This document shows, in pieces, positions 15,602 through 24,261 of a DNA stretch of 64,000 nucleotides; the stretch's first letter is position 1, and the number at the start of each line of letters is the position of its first letter. This DNA comes from an uncultured Acidobacteriia bacterium (GTDB lineage: Bacteria; Acidobacteriota; Terriglobia; Bryobacterales; Bryobacteraceae), in contig CAITIX010000318.1 of the NCBI GenBank assembly GCA_903892565.1, positions 1 to 64,000 of the forward strand, in the 5' to 3' direction. The notes beneath the pieces were generated by a model that saw only the letters and a program-made list of their open reading frames with translations, was not told the DNA's origin and did not search any database. The position numbers and the translations under genes are program-made.

Positions 15602-18600
15602 ATGCTCCGCAAAATTCTTTTCTCAGCGCTATTATGCGCTGTGCTTTTTCCGATTGAGGCGCAAAGTTTGTACGACGTGGTGACGAGTTCCACGTCAGGG
15701 ACGTTCACGAGCAGCGGTGCGAGTGTAGGAACGTACACGTTGGAATTTCGGATGGTGGCGACCGGGGGATTGAATCCGGTGATCGGGGCCGAGGACATGG
15801 TATGCCAGTTCAATCCTGGGCAGGCGTATTCGTTGCAATGTTTCGAATGGGCCGAGAGCGGGGGCTTCGTGGCGTTCCAGATGACGAATGGAACGGAGTA
15901 CCGGGTGCGCTACCAGCACGACGCTGGAGTGGGGCGGACAACATTAACTGTCTGGAGCGGTGCGTGTAAATTATTGCGCACGACGAATTTTACGCCGGGG
16001 AATGTGACGGCCTTGCGGATGAACACGACGTGGTCGATCGGGGGCAGCGCGCAGATGGGATTTGCGCGGCTCTATACGGGGCTGACGGGTTCCGGTGCGG
16101 GGTGTCCGGTGGATGCGCCCACAACGCCCGCCGACTTGTTCGATTTCGCGTTCGAGGATGGAGTGGGCGCAGGAGGCAGTCTTGCGGATCGCAGCGGCAG
16201 AGGCTATACGCTCACCGCACCGGGAGCGACGTTTGTCGCCAGCATGCTTTATCCTCCGGCAGCCAGCATCTCTGGATGGACATCGCCGAAACCGGTATTT
16301 CGGGCGGGTGAGGCATTCACCTTGAGCAGTTCCCTGTCGCGGTGCTTTACGTATCCGGGCACGGGAGAGTGCAGTTCATACGCATGGGCGCCGATCGCGG
16401 GGCCTCCGGCAGACAGCATGTTGCGGCAGACGAGCGCGAGCGCAACATACACTCCTCTGGTTGCCGGCCAACATAGTTTCAGTCTGACGATAGCCGACGG
16501 ACTGAATGCAATCGGCACCACGAGCGTGGACGTGGGCGTGGTGGCAACCGATGCCAAGTCGATCGTGCAGATTCCGGATGCTGCGTTTGCCGCCGCGCTT
16601 TCCGATGGACACGGCCTCTTGATGCACGGTGCATCGCCGTGGCCGTGGTACGAGGCAACCGAGGCGGCCGATGCGGATTTGATGAGCGCGCCGGTTGCGG
16701 CTCCCCCGCACATGGTTGCTGGGGCTGGGACAGTATTGGTGAATGTTGCTACGGGAGCGGTTGTCGGGACGGGCACGGATTTTTCGGCGGCAGATATCGG
16801 CCAGTGGATCGAAGTTACCTGGGATCCTGATGGAGATAACAGTTTCTCAGGGCGTTATGTTCGTTATATCACGAGCGTTTCCGACAGTTCGCACATCACA
16901 CTAAACACCGACGTTGGTGACGAGCCTCAAGGATCTTTCCCCGCTGGTCTGTCATGGAATAGGCTCGCCGTTGGCGCGGGGACGTGTACGCTGACGGCCT
17001 CGGTGAGCGGCGGTCAAGTCACGGGGATCTCTGGCGCGGCCAGTTGTTCAGGATTTTCATGGTGGAGGTTTGTTTCATTCGGGGATTCACAGCCCCGAGT
17101 AGCATTGACTCTCGGAGGGGCTTCCGGCTGCGATATCAAAGCCAATATTTTGGGACCAGAAACGACCAGCGATCCGACTAAATACGGGACTCTGGATTTA
17201 ACGAATCCCTGGTCGGGGACATTCCCATGCGGCACTGGCTACACATCCGCACCAACCGCAACAGTCCTTCCGCTGAACGAGTACGACCCGTATGATACGG
17301 CGGCGGCATCCAACTTCATCTACAACTACTACGAAGCGGGCCTTGGGGTTGGCAGACTGGCGGCCAGAACTGGATTGGCGTCCTACCAGACGGAATGGCA
17401 TAACTTCTGTACAAACGTCTGGCGCTGGAGCTTTGATTCGGGCTACCGAACGAACAGCATTCCCCGCGCTGCGGGATACGACATGATGGTAGCGTGCGCC
17501 ACAGATCCAAGTTGGACTCCTCCCGGAGGGGCGAACGCCATGTTCGCTGGAATCGCGCGGATGATTGGGCCGGATTCGGTGTATTTTAACACCGCGGTGA
17601 ATCCGACATCATTCGCAGGAGTTGGGCTGTATGATGCCAGAGAGGTAGCTTACCTCACCAGAGTCACGGCCAAGCTGTGCCGATTCGGCGGTAGTTACGG
17701 GCTGAATCAGGCGACGTGGTGCGGATATCTCGCGACCCAAGAAGCGAATATTTGGACAAAGAATCTGGTGAATCCAACCTACGCTGGATCGCCCGATACG
17801 ACCGCGCTCTATGCCCCGGCTGATCTTTTTGTGGTTGCGGGAGGCTGGCGCTATCCGGCTGCTGGCAACCCTCCGGGCTCGGATAAATTTGGACAGTCCC
17901 CGTGGGCTGGGGGAGGACTGCTGGCCATCGCGCTGACGGACGCTTACGACGCATTCGTCGCCTATGGCGACACCGCCAATGCCGCGATCGCGCTGAATCA
18001 AGTAAGCCTTATTTCCAATTTCATTTGGAATTACGGGATGTCTCCGAATGGCGGCACATTCTATGACGTGGGAGATGCGTCAGATTACTTGAGCGGCAAT
18101 AACACATTCAATAATTACATCCCGCAGCCTGGGTACGACCCCCAGAGCGGGTACATCAGTGTGACGAATGGAAGCCCGACCGTAACAGCGGCCTGCACCA
18201 ATACCTCGTGTGCGAACTTCCTGCGGCGGTTCTGGGCCGGGGCTCAGATGCAGATTGAAAATGTGAACTACACGGTGGCCTCCGTGGATGGAACCGGAAA
18301 CTTTTTGACGCTCACAACGAATTACGCAAGTAGTACGCATAACACCTTCCAGTTCGGAAACACTTGCGCCATCACGGTGACAAACGGAAGTGCGGCGGTT
18401 ACCGGATCCGCGGGATGCAAGTTCCGGACCTTCTTCGGTGGCGGCAATGCTTACGCCGGCATCGTCAGCGGAGCGTGCGCGACAGGAGGATCCTGTGCTC
18501 TCACCGATGCCCGAGTCTATGCCATCACTCCGCTCACCGACACTACGGCCACGCTCACCGACCACTTGACGAATACCAATGTTAACTTCGTCGGCACCTC

Positions 18601-19540
18601 CGGCACCTACACCAGCTTTATCTACGCCGCCCAAACCAATACAAACTGTGGTGCGTCGAAATCCAGCTATTGCATAGCGGGCGGACGCGATCTCTCTCAA
18701 GATATTGCCAGCACCTTTGGGTGGCTATACCTTCGAACAGGAGATGCTGTGTACCTGAGCAAGGGGGACTCCTTGTTGAATAAAATCTATGGTGGTTCGG
18801 CTGGGGGCAGTGGTTCGGTTGGACCACCCACGGGCGCCACGATCAATTCACGTCCAGGGACAGTCACCACGGCGCAAGGAAGTACGCACATCGTTGGTGT
18901 CGGCACGGAATTCACTCGTCAATTTAGAAGAGGTGGCAAGATTGTAGTAGCCGACGGGATCATCGGCGGCAGTTGGGCGAATCCTCCCGGAATTACGCCG
19001 CAGTATTACACCCTGACGGTTGCGGACGTGCAAAGCGACGTCAATCTGACGCTAGAAGTTCCTTATCCCGGAGTGGGCTCTACGGCAACAGCTGTGTTTT
19101 ACAACCCGTTCGACGTGGAATGGTTGGGTGCGGATGGTGGTGTGGGAATATTGGGCAGTATGCTGCCCTCTTGCTCTTACAACCTTGCGCCCTGCGGTTT
19201 GTTTGATTTCGTACCCAAATACGGAAAGTCGTTTGGGATGGGTCCCGGGGCAGGAAATGTTCCGCTTTACATGGCGGAGCGGGTGGGCGGATTTGCGGGT
19301 GCCGCGAATCGAGATCTCATTGTCGCATTTGACCTCGGCGGGGTTCCCAATGCAGCAGGGGTGACGGTTTCCGCTACAAACCCCGATCGGACGGTGGGGG
19401 CCAGCACTTGTTCTGTTTCGCCCTGTGTGGTGCCAATCCGTGCCCACGAAGGCATTGCGATGATTACCATCGAATACCGTTCGGCAGCGGGCAAGTTGTT
19501 GTCCACGACCACGCAACAAGTCGTCGTAAAAGTGCCGTAG
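15602..19540 (+). CDS. Giant secreted multidomain surface protein (1312 aa)
   Basis: ATG 15602 gives a clean Sec signal peptide (MLRKILFSALLCAVLFPIEA). Residues about 20-220 look like a lectin/LamG-type beta domain. About 235-330 contain a PKD-like segment (SYAWAPIAGPPADSML, HSFSLTIADGLNAIGTTSV). About 560-830 are helical, with AGYDMMVACATDPSW and DAREVAYLTRVTAKLC, suggestive of an alpha/alpha toroid; no catalytic motif is recognised. Four diverged copies of a beta module (about 375-440, 849-915, 920-1010, 1083-1165) share the pattern VxxGSxxVxGxGTxF, then a Gly-containing strand and LTLxxxY. GTxF modules like this are known from phage and surface proteins. It is probably a cell-surface or secreted polysaccharide-interacting protein. 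Glycosyltransferase genes follow. Confidence 0.65.
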   Translation: MLRKILFSALLCAVLFPIEAQSLYDVVTSSTSGTFTSSGASVGTYTLEFRMVATGGLNPVIGAEDMVCQFNPGQAYSLQCFEWAESGGFVAFQMTNGTEYRVRYQHDAGVGRTTLTVWSGACKLLRTTNFTPGNVTALRMNTTWSIGGSAQMGFARLYTGLTGSGAGCPVDAPTTPADLFDFAFEDGVGAGGSLADRSGRGYTLTAPGATFVASMLYPPAASISGWTSPKPVFRAGEAFTLSSSLSRCFTYPGTGECSSYAWAPIAGPPADSMLRQTSASATYTPLVAGQHSFSLTIADGLNAIGTTSVDVGVVATDAKSIVQIPDAAFAAALSDGHGLLMHGASPWPWYEATEAADADLMSAPVAAPPHMVAGAGTVLVNVATGAVVGTGTDFSAADIGQWIEVTWDPDGDNSFSGRYVRYITSVSDSSHITLNTDVGDEPQGSFPAGLSWNRLAVGAGTCTLTASVSGGQVTGISGAASCSGFSWWRFVSFGDSQPRVALTLGGASGCDIKANILGPETTSDPTKYGTLDLTNPWSGTFPCGTGYTSAPTATVLPLNEYDPYDTAAASNFIYNYYEAGLGVGRLAARTGLASYQTEWHNFCTNVWRWSFDSGYRTNSIPRAAGYDMMVACATDPSWTPPGGANAMFAGIARMIGPDSVYFNTAVNPTSFAGVGLYDAREVAYLTRVTAKLCRFGGSYGLNQATWCGYLATQEANIWTKNLVNPTYAGSPDTTALYAPADLFVVAGGWRYPAAGNPPGSDKFGQSPWAGGGLLAIALTDAYDAFVAYGDTANAAIALNQVSLISNFIWNYGMSPNGGTFYDVGDASDYLSGNNTFNNYIPQPGYDPQSGYISVTNGSPTVTAACTNTSCANFLRRFWAGAQMQIENVNYTVASVDGTGNFLTLTTNYASSTHNTFQFGNTCAITVTNGSAAVTGSAGCKFRTFFGGGNAYAGIVSGACATGGSCALTDARVYAITPLTDTTATLTDHLTNTNVNFVGTSGTYTSFIYAAQTNTNCGASKSSYCIAGGRDLSQDIASTFGWLYLRTGDAVYLSKGDSLLNKIYGGSAGGSGSVGPPTGATINSRPGTVTTAQGSTHIVGVGTEFTRQFRRGGKIVVADGIIGGSWANPPGITPQYYTLTVADVQSDVNLTLEVPYPGVGSTATAVFYNPFDVEWLGADGGVGILGSMLPSCSYNLAPCGLFDFVPKYGKSFGMGPGAGNVPLYMAERVGGFAGAANRDLIVAFDLGGVPNAAGVTVSATNPDRTVGASTCSVSPCVVPIRAHEGIAMITIEYRSAAGKLLSTTTQQVVVKVP

Positions 19541-19563
19541 TCGGCGGCGTATTTAAAACACCT

Positions 19564-19640
19564 CTCGTGCCGGAGCGAGCATATCGCGCACTCGCCCGGC
19601 ACGAGATCGTATTGCGGAAGCGAGTTTCTCGCGTTGCCGC
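19564..19640. other. Two strong hairpins between the surface-protein gene and glycosyltransferases
   Basis: The first hairpin pairs CTCGTGCCGG-A-GCGAG (19564-19579) with CTCGC-CCGGCACGAG (19591-19605), with one bulged A. The second pairs GCGG-GCGAG with CTCGC-CCGC around 19614-19640. No T run follows on the plus strand, so these look like mRNA-processing or attenuating structures more than a classical terminator. Confidence 0.5.
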
Positions 19641-19679
19641 AGTCATTCGAAAAAAACGCTTTGATAAACTTGTGTCAGA

Positions 19680-20630
19680 GTGAAATGTTCTGTCGTCGTC
19701 CCGCTTTACAATAAGGCTGCCACGGTCGCGCGGTCGCTCGAATCCATTCGTTCTCAAACCTTCCAGGACTTTGAAGTCATTGTCGTGGATGATGGGTCCA
19801 CGGACGCCAGTGCGGAGTGCGCAGAACTGTTTCTGAAGAGCGCGGATGGGCGATTTCGCATGGTTCGTCAGGCGAATGCGGGGCCGGGGGCTGCTCGAAA
19901 TCGTGGAATCGCTGAGGCCAAGGGGGAGTTGTTGGCCTTTCTGGACGCCGACGACGAATGGCTCCCTGAGTTTTTGGAACGAGCCGTATCGCGTCTCGCC
20001 GAGACTGGTGCGGCAGGGATTGCGATGGCTTGGTTTGATGAGCCGGGACATCGATCTTCGTGCGAGTTATTTCTGAAAATGGGGCTAAAGACCGGGATTT
20101 GTACCATGCGTCCCGATACGGACCCCCGCGTTCTTGTTGCCATGCTCGTTCTGATGTGGCCCTGCACCACGATTGTGCGGAGGGACGTCATCGAAGCTTA
20201 TGGTGGCTTCTATGAGAAGCGGTGCAAGTTTTCGGAAGACGCACATCTCTGGCTGAAAGTTTGTTTGAATCATCCGGTTTACGTGTATTTGGAGGAAGGC
20301 GCGCTGTTCCATCGCGAGAACTCGGATTTAAGCGGCAACTATCGCTCCATGCGTGACGTGGAGCCTTTCCTCACGGATCCTGGCGACGTGCGCGCTGTGT
20401 GCCCGCCGCAGCTTTCCCGGCTTTTGGACGAGGTGCTTGCCATACGAGCCATGAAGACGGCATGCGTAATGGCGTATTGGGGACAATGGCGGAACGCTCT
20501 CGCGCTGCGGCATGAATTTGCGATTCCGGGAGCATGGCGGCTGCCGTGGTTTTTTCCGTCTCTCTTGGCGGCCTCACCACTCGGAGGATTAGCCGGCGCG
20601 GGACTCCGGGCATTGCGAGGCACGAATTGA
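19680..20630 (+). CDS. Family 2 glycosyltransferase
   Basis: The 316-residue protein starts at GTG 19680 with SVVVPLYNKAATVARSLESI. It has the GT-A motifs VVDDGSTDASAECAE (nucleotide binding) and AFLDADDEW (metal-binding DxD-type). The GPGAARNRGIAEAKGE segment is the usual family helix, and acceptor-side residues include CKFSEDAHLWLKV. No membrane helices are clear apart from a hydrophobic C-terminus (LPWFFPSLLAASPLGGLAGA), which may associate with the membrane. It probably adds a sugar to a surface glycan or protein. Its stop overlaps the TTG start of the next glycosyltransferase, so the two are coupled. Confidence 0.9.
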   Translation: MKCSVVVPLYNKAATVARSLESIRSQTFQDFEVIVVDDGSTDASAECAELFLKSADGRFRMVRQANAGPGAARNRGIAEAKGELLAFLDADDEWLPEFLERAVSRLAETGAAGIAMAWFDEPGHRSSCELFLKMGLKTGICTMRPDTDPRVLVAMLVLMWPCTTIVRRDVIEAYGGFYEKRCKFSEDAHLWLKVCLNHPVYVYLEEGALFHRENSDLSGNYRSMRDVEPFLTDPGDVRAVCPPQLSRLLDEVLAIRAMKTACVMAYWGQWRNALALRHEFAIPGAWRLPWFFPSLLAASPLGGLAGAGLRALRGTN

Positions 20631-21766
20631 AATCTTCTGCGCCGCTATCCATTCTCGCAATCCTGGAAGCGACTTCCCTCACCGGACCGGCCAAGAACTT
20701 GCTGCAATTTGCGGAATCCGTGCGCGCAGGAACGCCGGAATCCGCGCTCGTCCAATTGCGCGTGGCGACGTATCGCAGGCCGGGCCAACCGGAGACGAAC
20801 GACTTTCTCTCCGCGGCAGCGAACATCGGCCTCCCTTGCGAAACCATCCACGAAAACAGCGCGCTAGACTTCGGGACGTTGTTGCAAATTCGAGCCTTAG
20901 TGCGACGCTTTCGGCCGGATGTCATTCAGACGCATAACGTAAAAACCGCATTTTTATTGAAACTTTCTGGCGCCCAGCGAAGCGCATGCTGGATTCATTG
21001 GCATCACGGCTACACCGCACCGACGCGCAAACAGGTTTTCTACAATCAATTGGATCGTTTCTCCGTGCGGAGCGCCAAGCAAGTTGTTACCGTAACGTCC
21101 GCGTTCCTTCCGGAGCTAGAGAAGTTTGGCGTGCCGCGCAGCCGCATCGAAGTCATCCCGAACGCGATTCGCCCGGACTGGGGTGGAGCACCCACCGGCA
21201 TTTCTGCCAGCGCCACCTCTGCGGAAAAAACGATTCTCGCAATCGGCAGATTGTCGAAAGAGAAAGCGCACGCGGACTTGATCGAAGCTCTCTCCCTTCT
21301 GAAGGCGGATTCGCAACTTCCACGGCTGCGTCTGCTGTTGGTGGGGGACGGACACGAGCGGCAGAGTTTGGAAGATCTCGCGGCGTCCAAGGACGTCCCG
21401 ATTACTTTCGCGGGGCACGTCACGGATGTTTGTCCTCTGTATCGGCAAGCGGATGTGTTCGTGTTGCCGTCTTTGTCGGAAGGTTCGCCCAACGTGCTGA
21501 TCGAAGCGATGGCGGCAGGTAAGGCGATTGTTGCGACGTCGGTTGGGGGCGTTCCAGAGACAGTGACGAACGATGTCGAAGCGTTGCTGGTTCCTCCGGG
21601 TAAGCCGGTCGCTCTCGCGGCTGCGATCGCTCGCTTGTTGCGCGATCCGGAGTTGGCGCAAAGATTGTCCGACGCCGCGCAAGCTCGGGTGCGTCGCGAA
21701 TTTCTTCCCGAAGCACGCGCGCGGAGGATCATCGAACTTTACCGCCACGTGCTCGACCGCGCATAG
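20627..21766 (+). CDS. Family 4 glycosyltransferase
   Basis: The protein has the GT-B fold. The C-terminal donor-sugar motif is clear: VFVLPSLSEGSPNVLIEAMA (E-x7-E type), followed by GKAIVATSVGGVPE and DVEALLVPPG. The N-terminal half has LTGPAKNLLQFAES and IQTHNVKTAFLLK, typical of capsule and exopolysaccharide transferases. I chose TTG 20627, which overlaps the preceding stop (ATTGA) and has GAGG 6 nt upstream. The frame is open back to 20534, but that part is out-of-frame coding sequence of the GT2 gene. It converges with the membrane-protein operon at 21800. Confidence 0.9.
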   Translation: MKSSAPLSILAILEATSLTGPAKNLLQFAESVRAGTPESALVQLRVATYRRPGQPETNDFLSAAANIGLPCETIHENSALDFGTLLQIRALVRRFRPDVIQTHNVKTAFLLKLSGAQRSACWIHWHHGYTAPTRKQVFYNQLDRFSVRSAKQVVTVTSAFLPELEKFGVPRSRIEVIPNAIRPDWGGAPTGISASATSAEKTILAIGRLSKEKAHADLIEALSLLKADSQLPRLRLLLVGDGHERQSLEDLAASKDVPITFAGHVTDVCPLYRQADVFVLPSLSEGSPNVLIEAMAAGKAIVATSVGGVPETVTNDVEALLVPPGKPVALAAAIARLLRDPELAQRLSDAAQARVRREFLPEARARRIIELYRHVLDRA

Positions 21767-21799
21767 GATGGATGAGCCTGCGGCGGGCTCTACTTCCGG

Positions 21800-22780
21800 T
21801 CAGACAAGCGTGTCTTGGAAACTCTGGATATAGCGTCCGAACGCGATGACGGCGAGCCACAGGACCAGAGAACTAGCGGCGATGAATTTGGCGGGCGCAG
21901 CAGCGTCTTCCCCGGCTTTCACGTGCTCGATCCCGCTGAAAATGTCCGTCAAGTAAAACGCTGCCGCGTTCAATCCGAGCAGCATCAGAGCCAGGAGCTT
22001 GCACCAAACCGCGATGTCGAACGTGTAATACGCGGGCATGCCGATCAGCACCAACATCCCGGTGGCGACGTTGATGCCCAAGCCTAGAAGTGCCCACGGG
22101 ATAAATTTATGAATCGGTGCGATCGGGAGTTGCTTCGCGAAACCCAGGATCCGTAGATTCAGTGCGCCCACGGTTCCGACAATCAGCGTCAGTCCGATGA
22201 AATGCAGGTCCATCAAAAGAGCCGTTTCAAACTTGCTAAGCCCCACGGCCTTGATGAATTTGTCGGGCGCGGGTTCGAAGGCTTGCAGGATCGAGCCGAC
22301 GCCGGTCTCTTGCAACGGCGACTGCTTGCTATCGGAGACTTCGGGATGGCGAATGTCCCCTCCGGTGTTCCCCGTTCGCGCCATAAGGCCTGCGGTCAGT
22401 AACGAAAACAGCAGGACCGCGAGAACGTTTCCACGGGACGTGCGGGCGTCCCGATGCAATTGCCACAGACCCACGATCGCGAAGGCACCCGTGATCTCCA
22501 TGAACCAGAAGGAAAGCATCGCGGAACCCAGGTGTCGCTGAATCACGGGCCCTGACACTCCGGCTTGGTGCGCGATATTTACTTGAGCGCCGAAGCCGCT
22601 CACGAAGGTGGGAATCGTCACCAACGCAACGCCTGCAAAAATGATGAGGCTCGAGCGCCGCAGGTCGCTGTTCTTTCCGCAGAACGAAATCAGGAATAGG
22701 GCAATGGCGATGATCGTCCCCAGAACGGGAACGTGGTTTAACAGCAAATGCAGATGTGCGAAATTGATGTGCAAGTCCAT
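21800..22780 (-). CDS. Eight-helix membrane protein with C-terminal DUF6644-like half
   Basis: The 326-residue protein has two halves. The N-terminal half has four hydrophobic helices with His residues near the start (HINFAHLHLLLNHVP), as in DUF2231 or cytochrome-like membrane proteins. It ends with ARTGNTGGDIRHPE in a periplasmic loop. The C-terminal half repeats the DUF6644 plan: MDLHFIGLTLIVGTVGAL, FKLL-like helices and the closing VIAFGRYIQSF. The many membrane histidines (H4, H9, H11, H16, and those in LAHQ/QRHLG/LHRD) suggest possible haem binding, as an inference. AGGGAG is well placed before ATG 22780, and 14 bp separate it from the upstream gene. Confidence 0.7.
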   Translation of the reverse strand: MDLHINFAHLHLLLNHVPVLGTIIAIALFLISFCGKNSDLRRSSLIIFAGVALVTIPTFVSGFGAQVNIAHQAGVSGPVIQRHLGSAMLSFWFMEITGAFAIVGLWQLHRDARTSRGNVLAVLLFSLLTAGLMARTGNTGGDIRHPEVSDSKQSPLQETGVGSILQAFEPAPDKFIKAVGLSKFETALLMDLHFIGLTLIVGTVGALNLRILGFAKQLPIAPIHKFIPWALLGLGINVATGMLVLIGMPAYYTFDIAVWCKLLALMLLGLNAAAFYLTDIFSGIEHVKAGEDAAAPAKFIAASSLVLWLAVIAFGRYIQSFQDTLV

Positions 22781-22794
22781 CGTCTACGTTCTCC

Positions 22795-23307
22795 CTACCC
22801 GGTCTGTCCATACAGCAGATATTTGAATGTGTAGGCTAACAGGCGGCCTGCCGAGACGGCGCAAAGCCATACCACCAGTGCCCGGGTCGCCAAAGACCTT
22901 CCTTGAGCCAAGGTGGCGGCCTCGCCCGCGCTTTCGCAATTGGAAACTACTTTCTCCATCCGCAGCATGATCCACACGCCAGTTGCGATCAGTGCCAGCT
23001 TTACGTAAAACAGTGGATTCGTCAGGGCCTTGGTGGGATACGAAAGTAAGAGCACGAGGCCGGATGCGCCGCTGATCCAGGCTCCGGCCCACAAGATCTT
23101 GAAGAACTTTTTCAGAGGTGCGATCGGCAGGTCCGGTGCAAAGCCCAAGAGGCGAAAGCCGACGAATATGCTGGTTCCTACGGCGAGCGCCAAGCCGAGG
23201 TTATGCAGTAAGAGGAAAAAATAAAACCCAAAGGGCGATTCCGTCTCGCGCAGCCAGGTGCTGATGCCGCTATCTTCAATCGTGCCTAGAAACAGGGGTA
23301 CTTCCAT
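22795..23307 (-). CDS. DUF6644-like membrane protein (c)
   Basis: The 170-residue protein has four predicted helices and the same signature as the copies at 13447 and 14038. A membrane motif (FFLLLHNLGLALAVGTSIFV) carries His and two Gly, a central loop reads FAPDLPIAPLKKFFK, and it closes with VSAGRLLAYTFKYLL. The loop motif LPIAPxxKF is also found in the neighbouring 326-residue protein (LPIAPIHKFIP), so the two products are closely related and probably assemble together. GGAGG is 5 nt before ATG 23307. It is the first gene of a two-gene operon. Confidence 0.72.
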   Translation of the reverse strand: MEVPLFLGTIEDSGISTWLRETESPFGFYFFLLLHNLGLALAVGTSIFVGFRLLGFAPDLPIAPLKKFFKILWAGAWISGASGLVLLLSYPTKALTNPLFYVKLALIATGVWIMLRMEKVVSNCESAGEAATLAQGRSLATRALVVWLCAVSAGRLLAYTFKYLLYGQTG

Positions 23308-23421
23308 AGCGCCTCCGTGACCCTTTCCCCTCTGGACTCAACCAGAAAAACCACGATTGGATAGCGTATCACCGATTTGGTCCTCTTGTCGCGAGGCTCA
23401 CGTGAAGTGCAGCGTGAGCGA

Positions 23422-24228
23422 CTAGCGGGCGGCCTTCGGCGCTTTCTCTACGACGTCAGGAACCGGAAATACAACGTAAGGATTGTTTGCGTCGACTTTG
23501 CTCACGTTCAAGGTGAGGACGGTCGCTCCGCCTCGCTTTTGCACGATGCGCGCGGGGAACATGACATCCGTCGCGATCTCGCCGAGATCTTTGTAGCCCG
23601 CATACGTGGTTTCCATGTTCACGTTGCCGAGCGCAGCATTCGTGCCTGTCGCTTCGACTTTCTCTACTTCACTTTTCGCGTTGAGTGTCATCTTCACGGA
23701 GATGCCCGTCAGCGGTGCGGTGAGCGGAAAGCTGACTACGGTCATCCCGCCTTCTTTCGATACTTTGGCGTCCCCTTTATTCGCGACGGCCGCACGTTCG
23801 GCCGCCTTGAGAACGCCGTGCGGCGTGGTCCACATCTGTAGTGAGCGCTCGGCGAGAGTGGCTGGCAGCGGGGTAGCCGTCGAACCGGGGATGAATCCGC
23901 CACCGGGGACGCTTTCATTCCAGGAAAAATCTCCGTTGATTACCTCGATCTGTCGAGTGCCTCCGGTGGGTGAAACGTCAATGCGCATGGCTGGCGTGCG
24001 ATAGCTGTAACTCGCGTGATAGTTGATCGCCACGGGTGGGCCACCTGCTGCGCGCGTGCCTGTGGCCCAGACTTCCATCGTATTGATCGCGTCGATACGT
24101 TGTGGTCCGCGAATCATGCCGAGCGCGTATTCGGCGGCTTTTATTGTCGCGAGCGCGTCCTGTGCGTGCACGGAGGGCGCGGCGAGTGCCGCGAACATCA
24201 CTAGAGAGCTGAGGCGAAGTCGATTCAT
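23422..24228 (-). CDS. Secreted protein of the DUF6152 operon, LolA-like fold possible
   Basis: The 268-residue protein has a Sec signal peptide (LRLSSLVMFAALAAPSVHAQ). The body alternates beta strands in a way that recalls LolA/outer-membrane lipoprotein-sorting folds (AINYHASYSYRTPAMRIDVS, MTLNAKSEVEKVEA, TDVMFPARIVQKRGG). I cannot confirm that fold, and no catalytic residue is evident. It ends FPVPDVVEKAPKAAR. It is the last gene of a leftward operon: its start is 33 bp from the stop of the third paralogue. AAGGA lies 9 nt before the ATG. Confidence 0.65.
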   Translation of the reverse strand: MNRLRLSSLVMFAALAAPSVHAQDALATIKAAEYALGMIRGPQRIDAINTMEVWATGTRAAGGPPVAINYHASYSYRTPAMRIDVSPTGGTRQIEVINGDFSWNESVPGGGFIPGSTATPLPATLAERSLQMWTTPHGVLKAAERAAVANKGDAKVSKEGGMTVVSFPLTAPLTGISVKMTLNAKSEVEKVEATGTNAALGNVNMETTYAGYKDLGEIATDVMFPARIVQKRGGATVLTLNVSKVDANNPYVVFPVPDVVEKAPKAAR

Positions 24229-24261
24229 GTGAAGGGTCCTTTATCCAGTGATGGGCGTTTT

